From Pseudomonadota bacterium (lineage in GTDB: Bacteria > Pseudomonadota > Gammaproteobacteria > Burkholderiales > Burkholderiaceae_B): 64,000 nucleotides of DNA. Positions 1 to 8,290 of the stretch are shown here, piece after piece. Under the pieces are notes generated by a model that ran no database searches, was not told where the DNA came from, and saw only the letters and a list, made by a program, of their open reading frames with translations. The position numbers and the translations under genes are program-made. The stretch is from the NCBI GenBank assembly GCA_023440825.1, contig JAEXRL010000022.1:14373-78372 (forward strand), read 5' to 3'. The stretch's first letter is position 1, and every line of letters begins with the position of its first letter.

Positions 1-2
1 AC

Positions 3-27
3 CGGAGCAAGCCCTTGGCGTGCTCCG
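3..27 (-). terminator. Stem-loop just past the dctP stop codon
   Basis: Arms CGGAGC and GCTCCG enclose an inner GCC/GGC pair, 17 bases beyond the stop of the minus-strand TRAP receptor gene. It could end that operon, but the bases that would carry the U-run lie outside the window, so the call is tentative. Confidence 0.35.
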
Positions 28-44
28 ATTACGCTTTATTCCAC

Positions 45-1061
45 TTATTTATTTCTGATTTTGTTAATTTCAGCCATAATTTCGGCGACAGCCTCAGTGC
101 CGATCTGGGGGGCATACTTATCCGTTACCGCTTGGGTAGCCGCACGCATTCTGGCAATTTCCTCCGGACTAATTGTAGTCACTTGAGTGCCACTTGCCTG
201 AATAGCATCTAACGCCTTGGCCTCCATATTACGTGAGACTCGGCGCTGCTCATCTTTGGAGTCTCGGGCCGCATCCAGCAACACTTGCCGTTCGGCATCC
301 GACAGTTTGCTCCATGTGCGCTCGCTAAACAACAAAATCAATGGGTTATAAATATGGCGGGTTAACGCCAAGTGTTTTTGCACCTCATTGAACTTGTTTG
401 TTTCAAAAGCCACTACAGGATTATCCTGCCCGTCTACTGCGCCTGTTTCCATTGCTGTATAAAGCTCGGTAAACGCCATAGGTACAGCATTCGTACCCAG
501 CGCTGAGAACGTATCTAACACCAAAGGGGTTTCTACCACTCGAATTTTTAGTCCCTTCAGGTCTTCCAACTTGTTAATGGCCTGTTTGTTATTCGAGATA
601 TTACGGAAGCCGTGATCCCAATAGCCCAAACCCACCAAGCCTGTCGGTACCGCCTCTAAGTACTTGGTTCCCACGGGACCATCCAAGACCGCATCTGCTT
701 CTGTGGGCGACTGAAACAGAAAAGGTAAATCAAAAATACTATATTGGGCGTTCAGGCCCACTAACAGACCTGGAGGCATCGTAGTGATATCTAAGGTACC
801 ACCCTGTAGCGATGACACTGTTTGTAAGTCACCGCCTAATGTACCGTTCGGAAACAGTCTTACGGTCATTTTTCCATCACTTTTCTCTTTCACCAAATCT
901 GCAAATTTTTGCGCCCCAAAACCCATATGGCTTTCTATAGGTTGAACAAAAGAGAAACGTAATGTCCGCTTTTGAATGTCCTCAGCCAAGGCCTGCGTCG
1001 CACAGCCTAGCATCAACGGTAAAGTGATAGATAAAAGCGTTTTTTTAATTGAAAACTTCAT
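45..1061 (-). CDS. TRAP transporter solute-binding protein, DctP family
   Basis: Periplasmic receptor that captures a small organic acid and hands it to the DctQM membrane complex. About 338 residues, normal for the family. A basic start, a hydrophobic stretch and an ALA-ED junction near residue 26 make a clear signal peptide. The mature part has DctP hallmarks: a FADLVKEKSDGKM segment, FPNGTLGG, and a conserved arginine in the LKGLKIRV segment. The ATG at 1061 is preferred over an in-frame TTG 12 bases upstream because GGAG lies just before it. It is the last gene of a minus-strand operon aldolase-dctQ-dctM-dctP. The substrate is not readable from sequence; the neighbouring class II aldolase suggests a hydroxy or sugar acid (inference). 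Confidence 0.9.
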   Translation of the reverse strand: MKFSIKKTLLSITLPLMLGCATQALAEDIQKRTLRFSFVQPIESHMGFGAQKFADLVKEKSDGKMTVRLFPNGTLGGDLQTVSSLQGGTLDITTMPPGLLVGLNAQYSIFDLPFLFQSPTEADAVLDGPVGTKYLEAVPTGLVGLGYWDHGFRNISNNKQAINKLEDLKGLKIRVVETPLVLDTFSALGTNAVPMAFTELYTAMETGAVDGQDNPVVAFETNKFNEVQKHLALTRHIYNPLILLFSERTWSKLSDAERQVLLDAARDSKDEQRRVSRNMEAKALDAIQASGTQVTTISPEEIARMRAATQAVTDKYAPQIGTEAVAEIMAEINKIRNK

Positions 1062-1107
1062 TGTCAACTCCAAAAATTATTAGTAGATAATAAAAATTAT
1101 TAAGCAA

Positions 1108-2388
1108 TTAGCCGGTAAACCACTGTGCGGGAATCGTCACTAGCCATGGAAAAATAATCATGAGTAATAAAACAAGCAACTGAGCGAGAATGAACGGAAA
1201 CACCCCCTTTAGCATGTCATCCATACCAAGCTTTGCCACACCTCTTACCACCGTAAGCACGGAGCCTATGGGTGGAGTAATAAGGCTGATTGAGCACGCA
1301 ATAATAAAGAGAACTCCAAAATAAATAGGATCTACACCTGCTTGTTTCACAACAGGTAATAAAACAGGAGTCAAAATCAAAATGACAGGAATCATGTCCA
1401 TGGACGTACCCACTACGATGACCAAGCCAATAATCACGGCAGTCAGTAGTAAAGGATGATCGAGGAACGGTTCGAGCAAGCTAATCAAACTGCCAGGAAT
1501 GTCCGCAATAGTGATCATCCAAGCAGACACCAAGGCAGCAGCGATGAGAAACATGACAATAGCGCTTGTTTTGATGGTGTTATTAAAGACCTCGTATAAA
1601 TCGCGCCACGACATCTCCTTGTACACACACACCGAGACAAATAAGGAATAAACAACTGCTACTACCGCCGCCTCGGTAGGCGTGAATACACCAAAACGTA
1701 GACCGACGATAATAATCACCGGCAACATCATTGCCCACACACCATCTGCTAAGGCCGAGCGCAACTCAGCACGCGAACGCTTAGGTGGCATAACCATGTC
1801 GGAGCGACGCACTTTTAGCCACCAGGTAAACGCTAAGCCAAGACCGATAAGCAATCCAGGCACGATGCCGGCCAAAAATAGTTTGGTGATCGATAGCCCC
1901 CCAGCCACCCCAAACACGATGAAACCAATCGAGGGGGGAATAATTGGTGCAATGCAACCCGATGCGGCAATCAAACCTGCAGAAGTTTTTTTGTCATACC
2001 CGGCATTCACCATCATGGGCAATAACAGTGCAGACAACGCAGCTGCATCCGCAACCGCGGATCCCGATAAGGCAGCAATCAAACAGCCCGCTAAAATGGC
2101 TACATAACCTAAGCCACCTTTTACGTGCCCCAACATAGCCATGGCAATATTGACAATACGGCGTGATAAACCGCCGGTATTCATAATTTCGCCTGCCAAC
2201 AAGAAAAATGGCACGGCCATCAACGCAAAGCTATTCGCTCCATTAATTAGATTTTGGGCAATGATTTGCGCATCAAACAAATCCAGATGCGCCATGAGCG
2301 CAACGCCAGAAAGCAAAAGGGCATAAGCAATAGGAATGCCAATGGTCATTGCAGCAAGCAATGAACCAAGAAATATTGTGATAACCAT
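1108..2388 (-). CDS. TRAP transporter large permease, DctM family
   Basis: Membrane subunit that carries the substrate across the inner membrane, driven by a sodium gradient in characterised members. 426 residues, with about a dozen hydrophobic segments. DctM hallmarks are visible: MAVPFFLLAGEIM near residue 58, a GSAVADAAAL segment, CIAPIIPPSIG, and SLITPPIGSVL near the C-terminus. The ATG at 2388 has a GGAATTCCT ribosome site close upstream. It follows dctQ by 8 bases and precedes dctP by 46, so the three genes are almost certainly one transcript. Confidence 0.93.
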   Translation of the reverse strand: MVITIFLGSLLAAMTIGIPIAYALLLSGVALMAHLDLFDAQIIAQNLINGANSFALMAVPFFLLAGEIMNTGGLSRRIVNIAMAMLGHVKGGLGYVAILAGCLIAALSGSAVADAAALSALLLPMMVNAGYDKKTSAGLIAASGCIAPIIPPSIGFIVFGVAGGLSITKLFLAGIVPGLLIGLGLAFTWWLKVRRSDMVMPPKRSRAELRSALADGVWAMMLPVIIIVGLRFGVFTPTEAAVVAVVYSLFVSVCVYKEMSWRDLYEVFNNTIKTSAIVMFLIAAALVSAWMITIADIPGSLISLLEPFLDHPLLLTAVIIGLVIVVGTSMDMIPVILILTPVLLPVVKQAGVDPIYFGVLFIIACSISLITPPIGSVLTVVRGVAKLGMDDMLKGVFPFILAQLLVLLLMIIFPWLVTIPAQWFTG

Positions 2389-2396
2389 AGGAATTC

Positions 2397-2948
2397 CTAA
2401 GCAGTCATGGAAGAAGCCGGAGCGCTGACAGACTCTTCAGTGGGCTGTGTGCCCACAGCACGGCTCACTTCACGATCGTCCATTTTTCCGCTCACAGCAC
2501 GTAGTAGTCCACAAAGCAGTAAGCCGCCGCTTGTCAGACTGAACAAGACGCCCACACCATATACAAGCGCCATAGAAAGACCGAGTACGGGCGTTAATGT
2601 GGCCAAATTAATGCTGGCCTGCTCCCAACTGCCGATGAGCAATAACCATGTAACGTAAAGCATCATGCACTGTGATAGAACTAAACAGATCCGCCGACTC
2701 TTCGCACTCAAGCGGGCCACGACAGAATCAATGCCTAAATGCATGTGTTCGCGCAAAGCGATGGCCGCCCCCAGAAACGTGATATAGATAAATAACAGGC
2801 GCGACGCCTCTTCAGCTACCGTAATACCGGAGTTAAAAATATAACGAAGAACTACATTGCCAAATACCAGAACCACCATTAGTGCTAAACAAGCAATAGC
2901 GGTCACTTTCAACAGAGAAAACCAAAGCTCACTCAGTTTTTTCATCAT
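2397..2948 (-). CDS. TRAP transporter small permease, DctQ family
   Basis: Small four-helix membrane subunit that partners DctM and the receptor. 183 residues, with hydrophobic segments near residues 12-35, 48-68, 88-108 and 126-150. The AEEASRLLFIYITFLGAAIALRE segment is the usual DctQ signature region. Two ATGs stand in tandem at the start; a run of six G precedes them on the coding strand and may act as ribosome site. The C-terminal 30 residues after the last helix are polar and low in complexity, longer than in many DctQ proteins. Confidence 0.9.
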   Translation of the reverse strand: MMKKLSELWFSLLKVTAIACLALMVVLVFGNVVLRYIFNSGITVAEEASRLLFIYITFLGAAIALREHMHLGIDSVVARLSAKSRRICLVLSQCMMLYVTWLLLIGSWEQASINLATLTPVLGLSMALVYGVGVLFSLTSGGLLLCGLLRAVSGKMDDREVSRAVGTQPTEESVSAPASSMTA

Positions 2949-2964
2949 GCCCCCCTTTTTTCTT

Positions 2965-3000
2965 GCCCCTCGTTGGATATATACATAATCGAAGAGGGGC
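2965..3000. repeat. Inverted repeat between aldolase and dctQ
   Basis: GCCCCTC and GAGGGGC are separated by 22 bases. The repeat lies inside the presumed aldolase-TRAP transcript, just upstream of the dctQ ribosome site. There is no U-run on the minus strand, so it is better read as an intercistronic stem than as a terminator. It could lower or protect downstream mRNA. Confidence 0.4.
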
Positions 3001-3067
3001 TTATTACTATTTTTTAATTAAATCCAAGATCACTGCTGTGGCTGCTGGATCGCTGCCATGCTCAAAA

Positions 3068-3898
3068 TTACTTAAACATTTCGGCTTGAGTCGCAGCCAC
3101 GTGCTCGTACAAAGCCTGGAAGTGTAACCAGCCAATATATTCACTGCCAACGTGTTCACGGCTATAGCGGGCCTTATCTGCCGGTACCAGAATAGGGGTT
3201 TGACCTGTCGCTTCGATGATCAGTTGCTGCTTGCAGCATCGCTCTAAAGCGATAAACCAAAAAGCAGCAGAATCGATACTATGACGGCTAGCCGTTAATA
3301 GCCCGTGGTTTTGATGGATGGCCGCTTTCACACCTTTAAAGTAATCGGCCACTGACCAGCCAGCTCTTTCTTCTACGGCCACTTGTCCTGCTTCATTACC
3401 AATCACGACATGATCTTCAAAGAAAGCGGCCGCATCTTGGCTGATGGGATCAAGAGGCTTACCCAATGCCGCAAACGCTGTGCCATATTCAGTATGCGCA
3501 TGACACATTGCCACGATATCGGGGTGTTTTTCATGCACGGCAGAATGCAATACAAATCCTGCGCGATTGACTGCATAATCACCTTCAACCACCTTGCCAC
3601 TATGATCGGCAAGAATTAGGTTAGACATGCTAACTTGTGAAAAATGCACGCACATGGGGTTGGTCCAGTACAGCTCAGGGTGCTCAGGATCACGTACCGT
3701 CAGGTGACCCGCAAAACCATAATCAAAACCATGCAAGGCAAAAACCCGACAAGCTGCCACCAAACGCTCTTTACGATACTGGCGCTCTTCCGCAAAAGAA
3801 GAAAAAGCCGGAATCTCAGGATAAATTAAGCCCGATTGCGTGGGCTGATAAATCGATTCGCGCCCATTCAAATCAATGCTGGGGTGGGGGGTATTCAT
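3068..3898 (-). CDS. Class II aldolase/adducin family protein
   Basis: Zinc-dependent aldolase or decarboxylase-type enzyme of the fuculose-aldolase/RhaD fold, about 276 residues. The fold's metal-binding histidines are visible as HAHTEYG mid-protein and HQNHGLL further on; GFDYGFAGHLTVRDP near the N-terminus is the usual phosphate/substrate loop region. The ATG at 3898 is chosen because AGGAG lies 8 bases before it; an earlier in-frame ATG has none. First gene of the TRAP operon, so it probably acts on the imported compound. Family members with this architecture act on varied hydroxy acids, so the reaction is not assigned. Confidence 0.85.
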   Translation of the reverse strand: MNTPHPSIDLNGRESIYQPTQSGLIYPEIPAFSSFAEERQYRKERLVAACRVFALHGFDYGFAGHLTVRDPEHPELYWTNPMCVHFSQVSMSNLILADHSGKVVEGDYAVNRAGFVLHSAVHEKHPDIVAMCHAHTEYGTAFAALGKPLDPISQDAAAFFEDHVVIGNEAGQVAVEERAGWSVADYFKGVKAAIHQNHGLLTASRHSIDSAAFWFIALERCCKQQLIIEATGQTPILVPADKARYSREHVGSEYIGWLHFQALYEHVAATQAEMFK

Positions 3899-3989
3899 GA
3901 GGTCTCCTATTTTTGAATGCATCAATCAACGATGCGTCAATCATAGAAGTGAGCACGAATAGGGAACAAGACGAAGGTGAGGATATAAC

Positions 3990-4008
3990 TTATTACAGGG
4001 CGTAATAA
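3990..4008. promoter_or_regulatory. Candidate LysR box before the aldolase-TRAP operon
   Basis: TTATTAC and GTAATAA form a perfect 7-5-7 inverted repeat that contains the T-N11-A pattern typical of LysR operators. It lies about 90 bases upstream of the aldolase ATG and 13 bases past the stop of the LysR gene next door. That is a suitable place for a LysR activator to act on the operon. The binding protein is inferred from position only. Confidence 0.5.
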
Positions 4009-4020
4009 ATCAAGCGATGC

Positions 4021-4929
4021 TTACGACAACTCCCAAGGTGGATGCTCAAACACGTCCCGGAAATACTCTACAAACACTCGAATACGCGGAACAAGACGAC
4101 GCTCAGGCAGAAACACGGCGTGTATCGCCGTATCGTCACGCGCTAAATAATCTGTCAATAAAGGGACTAAGTGACCCGCCCGTATCGCTGGCAGCGCCAA
4201 ATGCTCAGCGCAACGCATAATACCCACACCGGCCAGACACATCTGAAAAATAGCCATTCCACTGATGCTGCTAAAGCTACCATGCACTAACAACTCTTCT
4301 CGTTTACCACTGACCATAAAGGGCCAACGATTCAGATGGCTCTGGGGGCCGTGCCAAGCCAAACAGCTATGATGCTTCAAACCTTGGGGTGTAACAGGCT
4401 GACCGAACTGTTCCACATAACGAGGGGCTGCAATTACGATACGCTGCAAGCTACAAAGCTTACGACTGATTAAGGAGGAGTCGCTCAACGTTCCCATGCG
4501 AACGGCTACATCTATTCCATCCTCGATCAGATTGGACAATGAATCAGATAAAGAAAGCTGCACTTTAATACGAGGGTAACGCGCTAAGAATTCGGGCAAG
4601 CGGGGGACTAATTGATCCGTTCCAAACGCTAAAGGCGCACTGATGCGTAGTACACCACTTGGCTCGATGGTGGTGAACTGCGATTCGGCTGAATCAAGAT
4701 CATTTAAAATAGTATTGCAAGAGTTCAGAAAGTGCTCGCCCTCCGCCGTCAAACGCTGAGTGCGGGTGGAGCGACGTAAGAGCAGGACACCCAGACGCTT
4801 TTCAAGTGCTGTTATTTTCTGGCTCACAAAGGGCTGGCTAACACCTAGAATATCGGCTGCTGCCGTAAAACCACCTGTTTCGGCAACCGTTTTAAACACT
4901 TGCATTTCAATCAGTCTATTGTCTTTCAT
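4021..4929 (-). CDS. LysR family transcriptional regulator
   Basis: About 302 residues: an N-terminal winged helix-turn-helix (VFKTVAETGGFTAAADILGVSQPFVSQKI) followed by a periplasmic-binding-like effector domain. The linker GVLLLRRSTRTQRLTAEG is typical of the CrgA-like LysR subgroup. Start at the ATG 4929; a GTG nine bases upstream is in frame. It is on the same strand as, and directly upstream of, the aldolase-TRAP operon, with a palindromic LysR-type box in the 122-base gap, so it most likely controls that operon. The effector is unknown. Confidence 0.9.
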   Translation of the reverse strand: MKDNRLIEMQVFKTVAETGGFTAAADILGVSQPFVSQKITALEKRLGVLLLRRSTRTQRLTAEGEHFLNSCNTILNDLDSAESQFTTIEPSGVLRISAPLAFGTDQLVPRLPEFLARYPRIKVQLSLSDSLSNLIEDGIDVAVRMGTLSDSSLISRKLCSLQRIVIAAPRYVEQFGQPVTPQGLKHHSCLAWHGPQSHLNRWPFMVSGKREELLVHGSFSSISGMAIFQMCLAGVGIMRCAEHLALPAIRAGHLVPLLTDYLARDDTAIHAVFLPERRLVPRIRVFVEYFRDVFEHPPWELS

Positions 4930-5040
4930 GACATTCACATATAGCCCCTGCTGAACATAAAAATCATAACGGGCGCGTGGCCAAGTGTGTTCCTAAAACA
5001 CGAGTTACGCACATCTATCCACTCTCCCCAATCGCTCTAC

Positions 5041-5940
5041 CTAATGCCCACTCACCCCTAAAGAAAACACTTCACGACTTAAGCGCAATACAGGTTCGAT
5101 ATACCAAGACGTGTCACCAAAACGATGAATCAAAATGATCGGGGAGGTGGCGCGCTCTTCCAGAACGTCACGGTAAATAAGGTCGTTACGAATACGCGCC
5201 GAAGAAGGAATCAGGCACACTCCGCCTTCGGCCGCCACCAAGCCTAATGCAGTTTGTAATTCACGAACTTCAATCACTTCCTTAGGGCGTACCGAACAAT
5301 CTCTTAATAAGCTAATTACGTAGTCAGCAAAGCTGGGACGGGGTTCCTGGGGATACACAATCAGACTTTGATTGTCCAGCTCTGACAAACTAACAGGACC
5401 TGTAGGCGCCATTACTCCATGCCCAGGAGAGGAGGCTAGCACGAGCTTTTCCTCACTCAGCACGATGCGCTCCACAGAATCATCTGCACTGCGTACTCGG
5501 CCTACACCAATATCGATACGGCCAGCTTGCAAGGCACTGACCTGTTCTAAAGATGTGGTGAGCTCAAGCATCTGTAGGTCGGTATCAGGAAAACACTGGC
5601 GTAATTTACGTACTAATACAGGTAAGCCACCGTATAACACGGAGGGTACAAAACCAATGACCAAGCGGCGACGTTCGTTAGCGCCGCTTTGTTGAGCAGC
5701 CGATTTCATTTGCTCAATACGGGCCAATACCTGAATGGCCTGCTCGTAGAACACCCGTCCGGCCTCAGTTAAGCGAACAGGCCTGCTATTGCGCAACAGC
5801 AACGTCACACCCAGTTCGGCCTCTAGCATCTGGATTTGTCGGCTCAGCGGAGGCTGAGCGATGTGTAGCTGTTTGGAAGCTGTGGTGAAATTGCGGGTTT
5901 CCGCCACGGCAACAAAGTAACGCAATTGGCGAAGTTCCAT
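5041..5940 (-). CDS. catR: LysR regulator of the catechol cluster (CatR/CatM/BenM type)
   Basis: 299 residues. The N-terminus (MELRQLRYFVAVAET, then HIAQPPLSRQIQMLEAELG, then RPVRLTEAGRVFYEQA) closely matches the CatM/BenM/CatR group that senses cis,cis-muconate. It is divergent from the cat cluster with a 303-base gap holding an ATAC-N7-GTAT palindrome, the operator known for BenM/CatM. The expected role is muconate-dependent activation of the cat genes plus autoregulation. The symbol rests on family resemblance and synteny. BenM-like dual benzoate/muconate sensing cannot be told from this reading. Confidence 0.85.
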   Translation of the reverse strand: MELRQLRYFVAVAETRNFTTASKQLHIAQPPLSRQIQMLEAELGVTLLLRNSRPVRLTEAGRVFYEQAIQVLARIEQMKSAAQQSGANERRRLVIGFVPSVLYGGLPVLVRKLRQCFPDTDLQMLELTTSLEQVSALQAGRIDIGVGRVRSADDSVERIVLSEEKLVLASSPGHGVMAPTGPVSLSELDNQSLIVYPQEPRPSFADYVISLLRDCSVRPKEVIEVRELQTALGLVAAEGGVCLIPSSARIRNDLIYRDVLEERATSPIILIHRFGDTSWYIEPVLRLSREVFSLGVSGH

Positions 5941-6078
5941 ATGTACTGGGCTCCTTTTGAAAGATTTTATCTATCTTTAAACGAATTTATGTGGATACAT
6001 ATCGACCTAGGGTAAACGATAGCCTAATCATTTCAAGCACTGCTAAGTTATTGAAATATTCTACTTTTTCTACAATTG

Positions 6079-6093
6079 ATACCTTTAAGGTAT
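6079..6093. promoter_or_regulatory. CatR/BenM-type operator, primary site
   Basis: ATACCTTTAAGGTAT is a perfect 7-1-7 palindrome and an exact ATAC-N7-GTAT match, the consensus recognised by BenM/CatM in Acinetobacter. It lies between the divergent catR gene and the cat cluster, 14 bases upstream of the beginning of the weaker -35 candidate. Confidence 0.75.
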
Positions 6094-6099
6094 TGAATT

Positions 6100-6114
6100 A
6101 TACCGAAACAGCAT
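6100..6114. promoter_or_regulatory. CatR/BenM-type operator, secondary site
   Basis: ATAC, seven bases, then GCAT: one mismatch from the consensus. It starts exactly 21 bases (two helical turns) after the primary site and abuts the predicted -35 box. This mirrors the site 1/site 2 layout used by CatM/BenM tetramers. Confidence 0.55.
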
Positions 6115-6143
6115 TGGAACACAGAATAGCCTTAGGCTCTAAT
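6114..6143 (+). promoter_or_regulatory. Candidate cat cluster promoter
   Basis: TTGGAA at 6114-6119 and TCTAAT at 6138-6143 with an 18-base spacer, directly downstream of the two operator sites. It would give a leader of about 95 bases before the first gene. The hexamers are weak, as expected of an activator-dependent promoter. Confidence 0.4.
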
Positions 6144-6243
6144 TAAGCTCAAGTCCAGTCAGAGTTTGTCGTGAATCACCAACGTACTGGATTAATGAAT
6201 TTCACATTTCTTAAGTGGGTTCTCCACTCACAGGATATTCAAG

Positions 6244-7035
6244 ATGAGCAGTCGATTTAAAGGGAAGGTAGCTATCGTTACGGGTAGTGCCCAAGGGATT
6301 GGCGCGGTTCTAGCTGAAAAGGTAGCTCAAGAAGGCGGTGTCGTCGTATTAGCAGATCGCTCCCCTTTGGTACGCGAGGTAGCACAAAAAATTCAAGCTG
6401 CCGGAGGCATAGCCTCATTCGTAGAGGTAGACCTGGAAACCTATGCGGGTGCCGAAGATATGGTACGTCACGCACTAGATACGCACGGACAGGTCGATGT
6501 ACTGTTCAACAATGTTGGCGGCACTATCTGGACGCGACCATTTGAAAAGTATGAGCCAACGCATATTGAAGACGAGGTGCGACGCTCGCTTTTCCCCACG
6601 CTCTGGTGTACCAGAGCCGTGCTCCCACACATGGTTGAGCGCGCAAAAGGCGTGGTCGTTAACGTATCTTCTATTGCCACCCGCAGTATTTACCGCGTTC
6701 CCTACGCAGCCGCTAAAGGTGGTGTTAATGCCTTAACCGCCTCACTGGCTATGGAAGCCGCGCCCAAAGGCGTGCGCGTTGTAGCCGTTGCAGTAGGTGG
6801 CACAGAAGCGCCTGCACGTCGTGTACCGCGCAATCCATTAGGTAACCCCTTTGATCTGCCCGAAGAGGATCAGGCGTGGTACCAGGAAATTATTGATCAA
6901 ACCCGCGACAGCACTTACTTGGGTCGCTACGGCACGATTGATGAAATGGTCGCTCCACTGCTATTTGTTGCTTCTGACGACGCTTCATATATCACTGGGT
7001 CCGTTTTACCAGCAGGAGGCGGGGATCAGGGCTAA
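6244..7035 (+). CDS. BenD-like short-chain dehydrogenase
   Basis: 263-residue short-chain dehydrogenase. The cofactor loop TGSAQGIG is at residues 14-21, with acidic ADRS at the second strand favouring NAD. NNVGGT, the catalytic serine in VVNVSSIA and the YAAAK motif are all present. The overall pattern resembles BenD, which oxidises the cis-diol of benzoate to catechol and CO2; that would feed the next enzymes directly. However, no benABC dioxygenase genes are in the window. The dioxygenase may lie elsewhere, or the enzyme may use another diol. First gene of the cat cluster, behind the CatR operator. Confidence 0.75.
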   Translation: MSSRFKGKVAIVTGSAQGIGAVLAEKVAQEGGVVVLADRSPLVREVAQKIQAAGGIASFVEVDLETYAGAEDMVRHALDTHGQVDVLFNNVGGTIWTRPFEKYEPTHIEDEVRRSLFPTLWCTRAVLPHMVERAKGVVVNVSSIATRSIYRVPYAAAKGGVNALTASLAMEAAPKGVRVVAVAVGGTEAPARRVPRNPLGNPFDLPEEDQAWYQEIIDQTRDSTYLGRYGTIDEMVAPLLFVASDDASYITGSVLPAGGGDQG

Positions 7036-7080
7036 GCGCTCTGGATCACCCTATTAGTTACATTTCTTACTACACGAAAA

Positions 7081-8139
7081 ATGAACGATTACACTAAATT
7101 TGATCGATTTTTGCTACAGGTTGGCAAAATTCCCGGTGCGCTAATGATCGTGCCACTCTTTCTGGGAGTGGTCGTCAATACCTTAGCCCCTGAAGCGCTG
7201 ATGATCGGTAGCTTTACTACGGCCCTGTTCAAAAACGGTCTGGCAGTACTGATTGGCCTTTTCTTTCTAGCAGTGGGTTCACAAATCAGTTTTAAAGCTG
7301 CACTGCCTTCAGTAGAAAAAGGCGCAGTTTTGCTGTTAGCCAAATACGGCATCGCTGTACTGTTTGGCCTGTCCGTCGCCTTCTTCACTACTGAAGGCGT
7401 ATTGCTAGGTATGCTGCCGTTGGCCATTATTGCGGCCATGTCCAACTCGAATGGTTCTTTGTACGTGGCCTTGACCAGCCAGTTCGGTAATAAAACCGAC
7501 AAAGGTGCCATTTCCATACTTTCCATTAACGATGGCCCTTTCCTGACCCTGGTAGCACTGGGTGTAGCCGGTCTGGCAGCTTTCCCGCTAATGGCCTTGC
7601 TCTCTGCTGTGTTCCCCATGATTTTTGGTTTTATCCTGGGAAATAGCAGCTCGATTGCACGCCGCTTTCTGGCCCCTGGCGAAAAACTCATTATTCCTTT
7701 TGCTGCATTTGCTATCGGTGCCAGCATTAACCTGCAAGTATTGGTAGGTCAGGGCTCCGTGGGTATCTTGTTAGGTATCGCTACAGCTGTGATTTCCGGT
7801 GGTGCAGCCATTGCAGCCCTGTACGTCTGGCATGTGGTACGCGGCCATCCCCCCCACACACGTAATTTAGTCAGCGCTGCATCCGAAGCCAGTGTGGCCG
7901 GCAATGCGATTGCCACTCCTGCTGTCGTCGCCGCTTTAGACCCTAGCTACTTAGCTGTACAAGATGCCGCTACCGCACAAATCGCTGCTGCAGTGGTGAC
8001 CACCGCATTTGTGCTGCCTTTCTTTGTAGCGTGGCTGGCTGGCTGGCAAAAGCGCCGTGGCATCACACCCGAAGCCGAAGAGGCCTTGTATGAACGTCAT
8101 GAAAAGCCGCAGGTCGCCTTAGAGAAAACACTGGCCTAA
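7081..8139 (+). CDS. 2-keto-3-deoxygluconate permease (KdgT) family transporter
   Basis: 352 residues with about ten hydrophobic segments. SNSNGSLYVALTSQFG and SINDGPFLTLVALG are characteristic of KdgT-type proton symporters. Classical KdgT imports 2-keto-3-deoxygluconate from pectin breakdown. Here it is embedded between a BenD-like dehydrogenase and catB, so it may import an aromatic or muconate-like acid instead (inference). It starts 45 bases after the dehydrogenase. The 150-base gap to catB carries two stem-loops. Confidence 0.8.
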   Translation: MNDYTKFDRFLLQVGKIPGALMIVPLFLGVVVNTLAPEALMIGSFTTALFKNGLAVLIGLFFLAVGSQISFKAALPSVEKGAVLLLAKYGIAVLFGLSVAFFTTEGVLLGMLPLAIIAAMSNSNGSLYVALTSQFGNKTDKGAISILSINDGPFLTLVALGVAGLAAFPLMALLSAVFPMIFGFILGNSSSIARRFLAPGEKLIIPFAAFAIGASINLQVLVGQGSVGILLGIATAVISGGAAIAALYVWHVVRGHPPHTRNLVSAASEASVAGNAIATPAVVAALDPSYLAVQDAATAQIAAAVVTTAFVLPFFVAWLAGWQKRRGITPEAEEALYERHEKPQVALEKTLA

Positions 8140-8161
8140 TACGTCATCCGTTTCTCACCTC

Positions 8162-8181
8162 GGTGCCCCGCTCTAGGCACC
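8162..8181 (+). repeat. Stem-loop 1 between permease and catB
   Basis: GGTGCC (8162-8167) pairs with GGCACC (8176-8181) around an 8-base loop, 23 bases past the permease stop. There is no U-run. It is probably an mRNA stem inside the operon rather than an end point. Confidence 0.45.
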
Positions 8182-8252
8182 CGGTTAAGGTGGCTACAAA
8201 AACACCAAGCCGGTAGAGGTGAGACACAGAATACTTAGCTTGAAATTTCCCG

Positions 8253-8273
8253 GTTAGCTCGATACGAGCTAGC
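8253..8273 (+). repeat. Stem-loop 2 upstream of catB
   Basis: GTTAGCTCG and CGAGCTAGC pair over nine positions, with one G-U, around an ATA loop. The stem ends 17 bases before the catB ATG, so it could influence ribosome access or mark a processed 5' end. Confidence 0.5.
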
Positions 8274-8290
8274 TGGGCACCAAGGACACC

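Noticed and set aside
7089..7727. 212-codon minus-strand frame opposite the KdgT-type permease
   Set aside because: Antisense shadow of a well supported membrane protein gene; its translation has no coherent fold or ribosome site.
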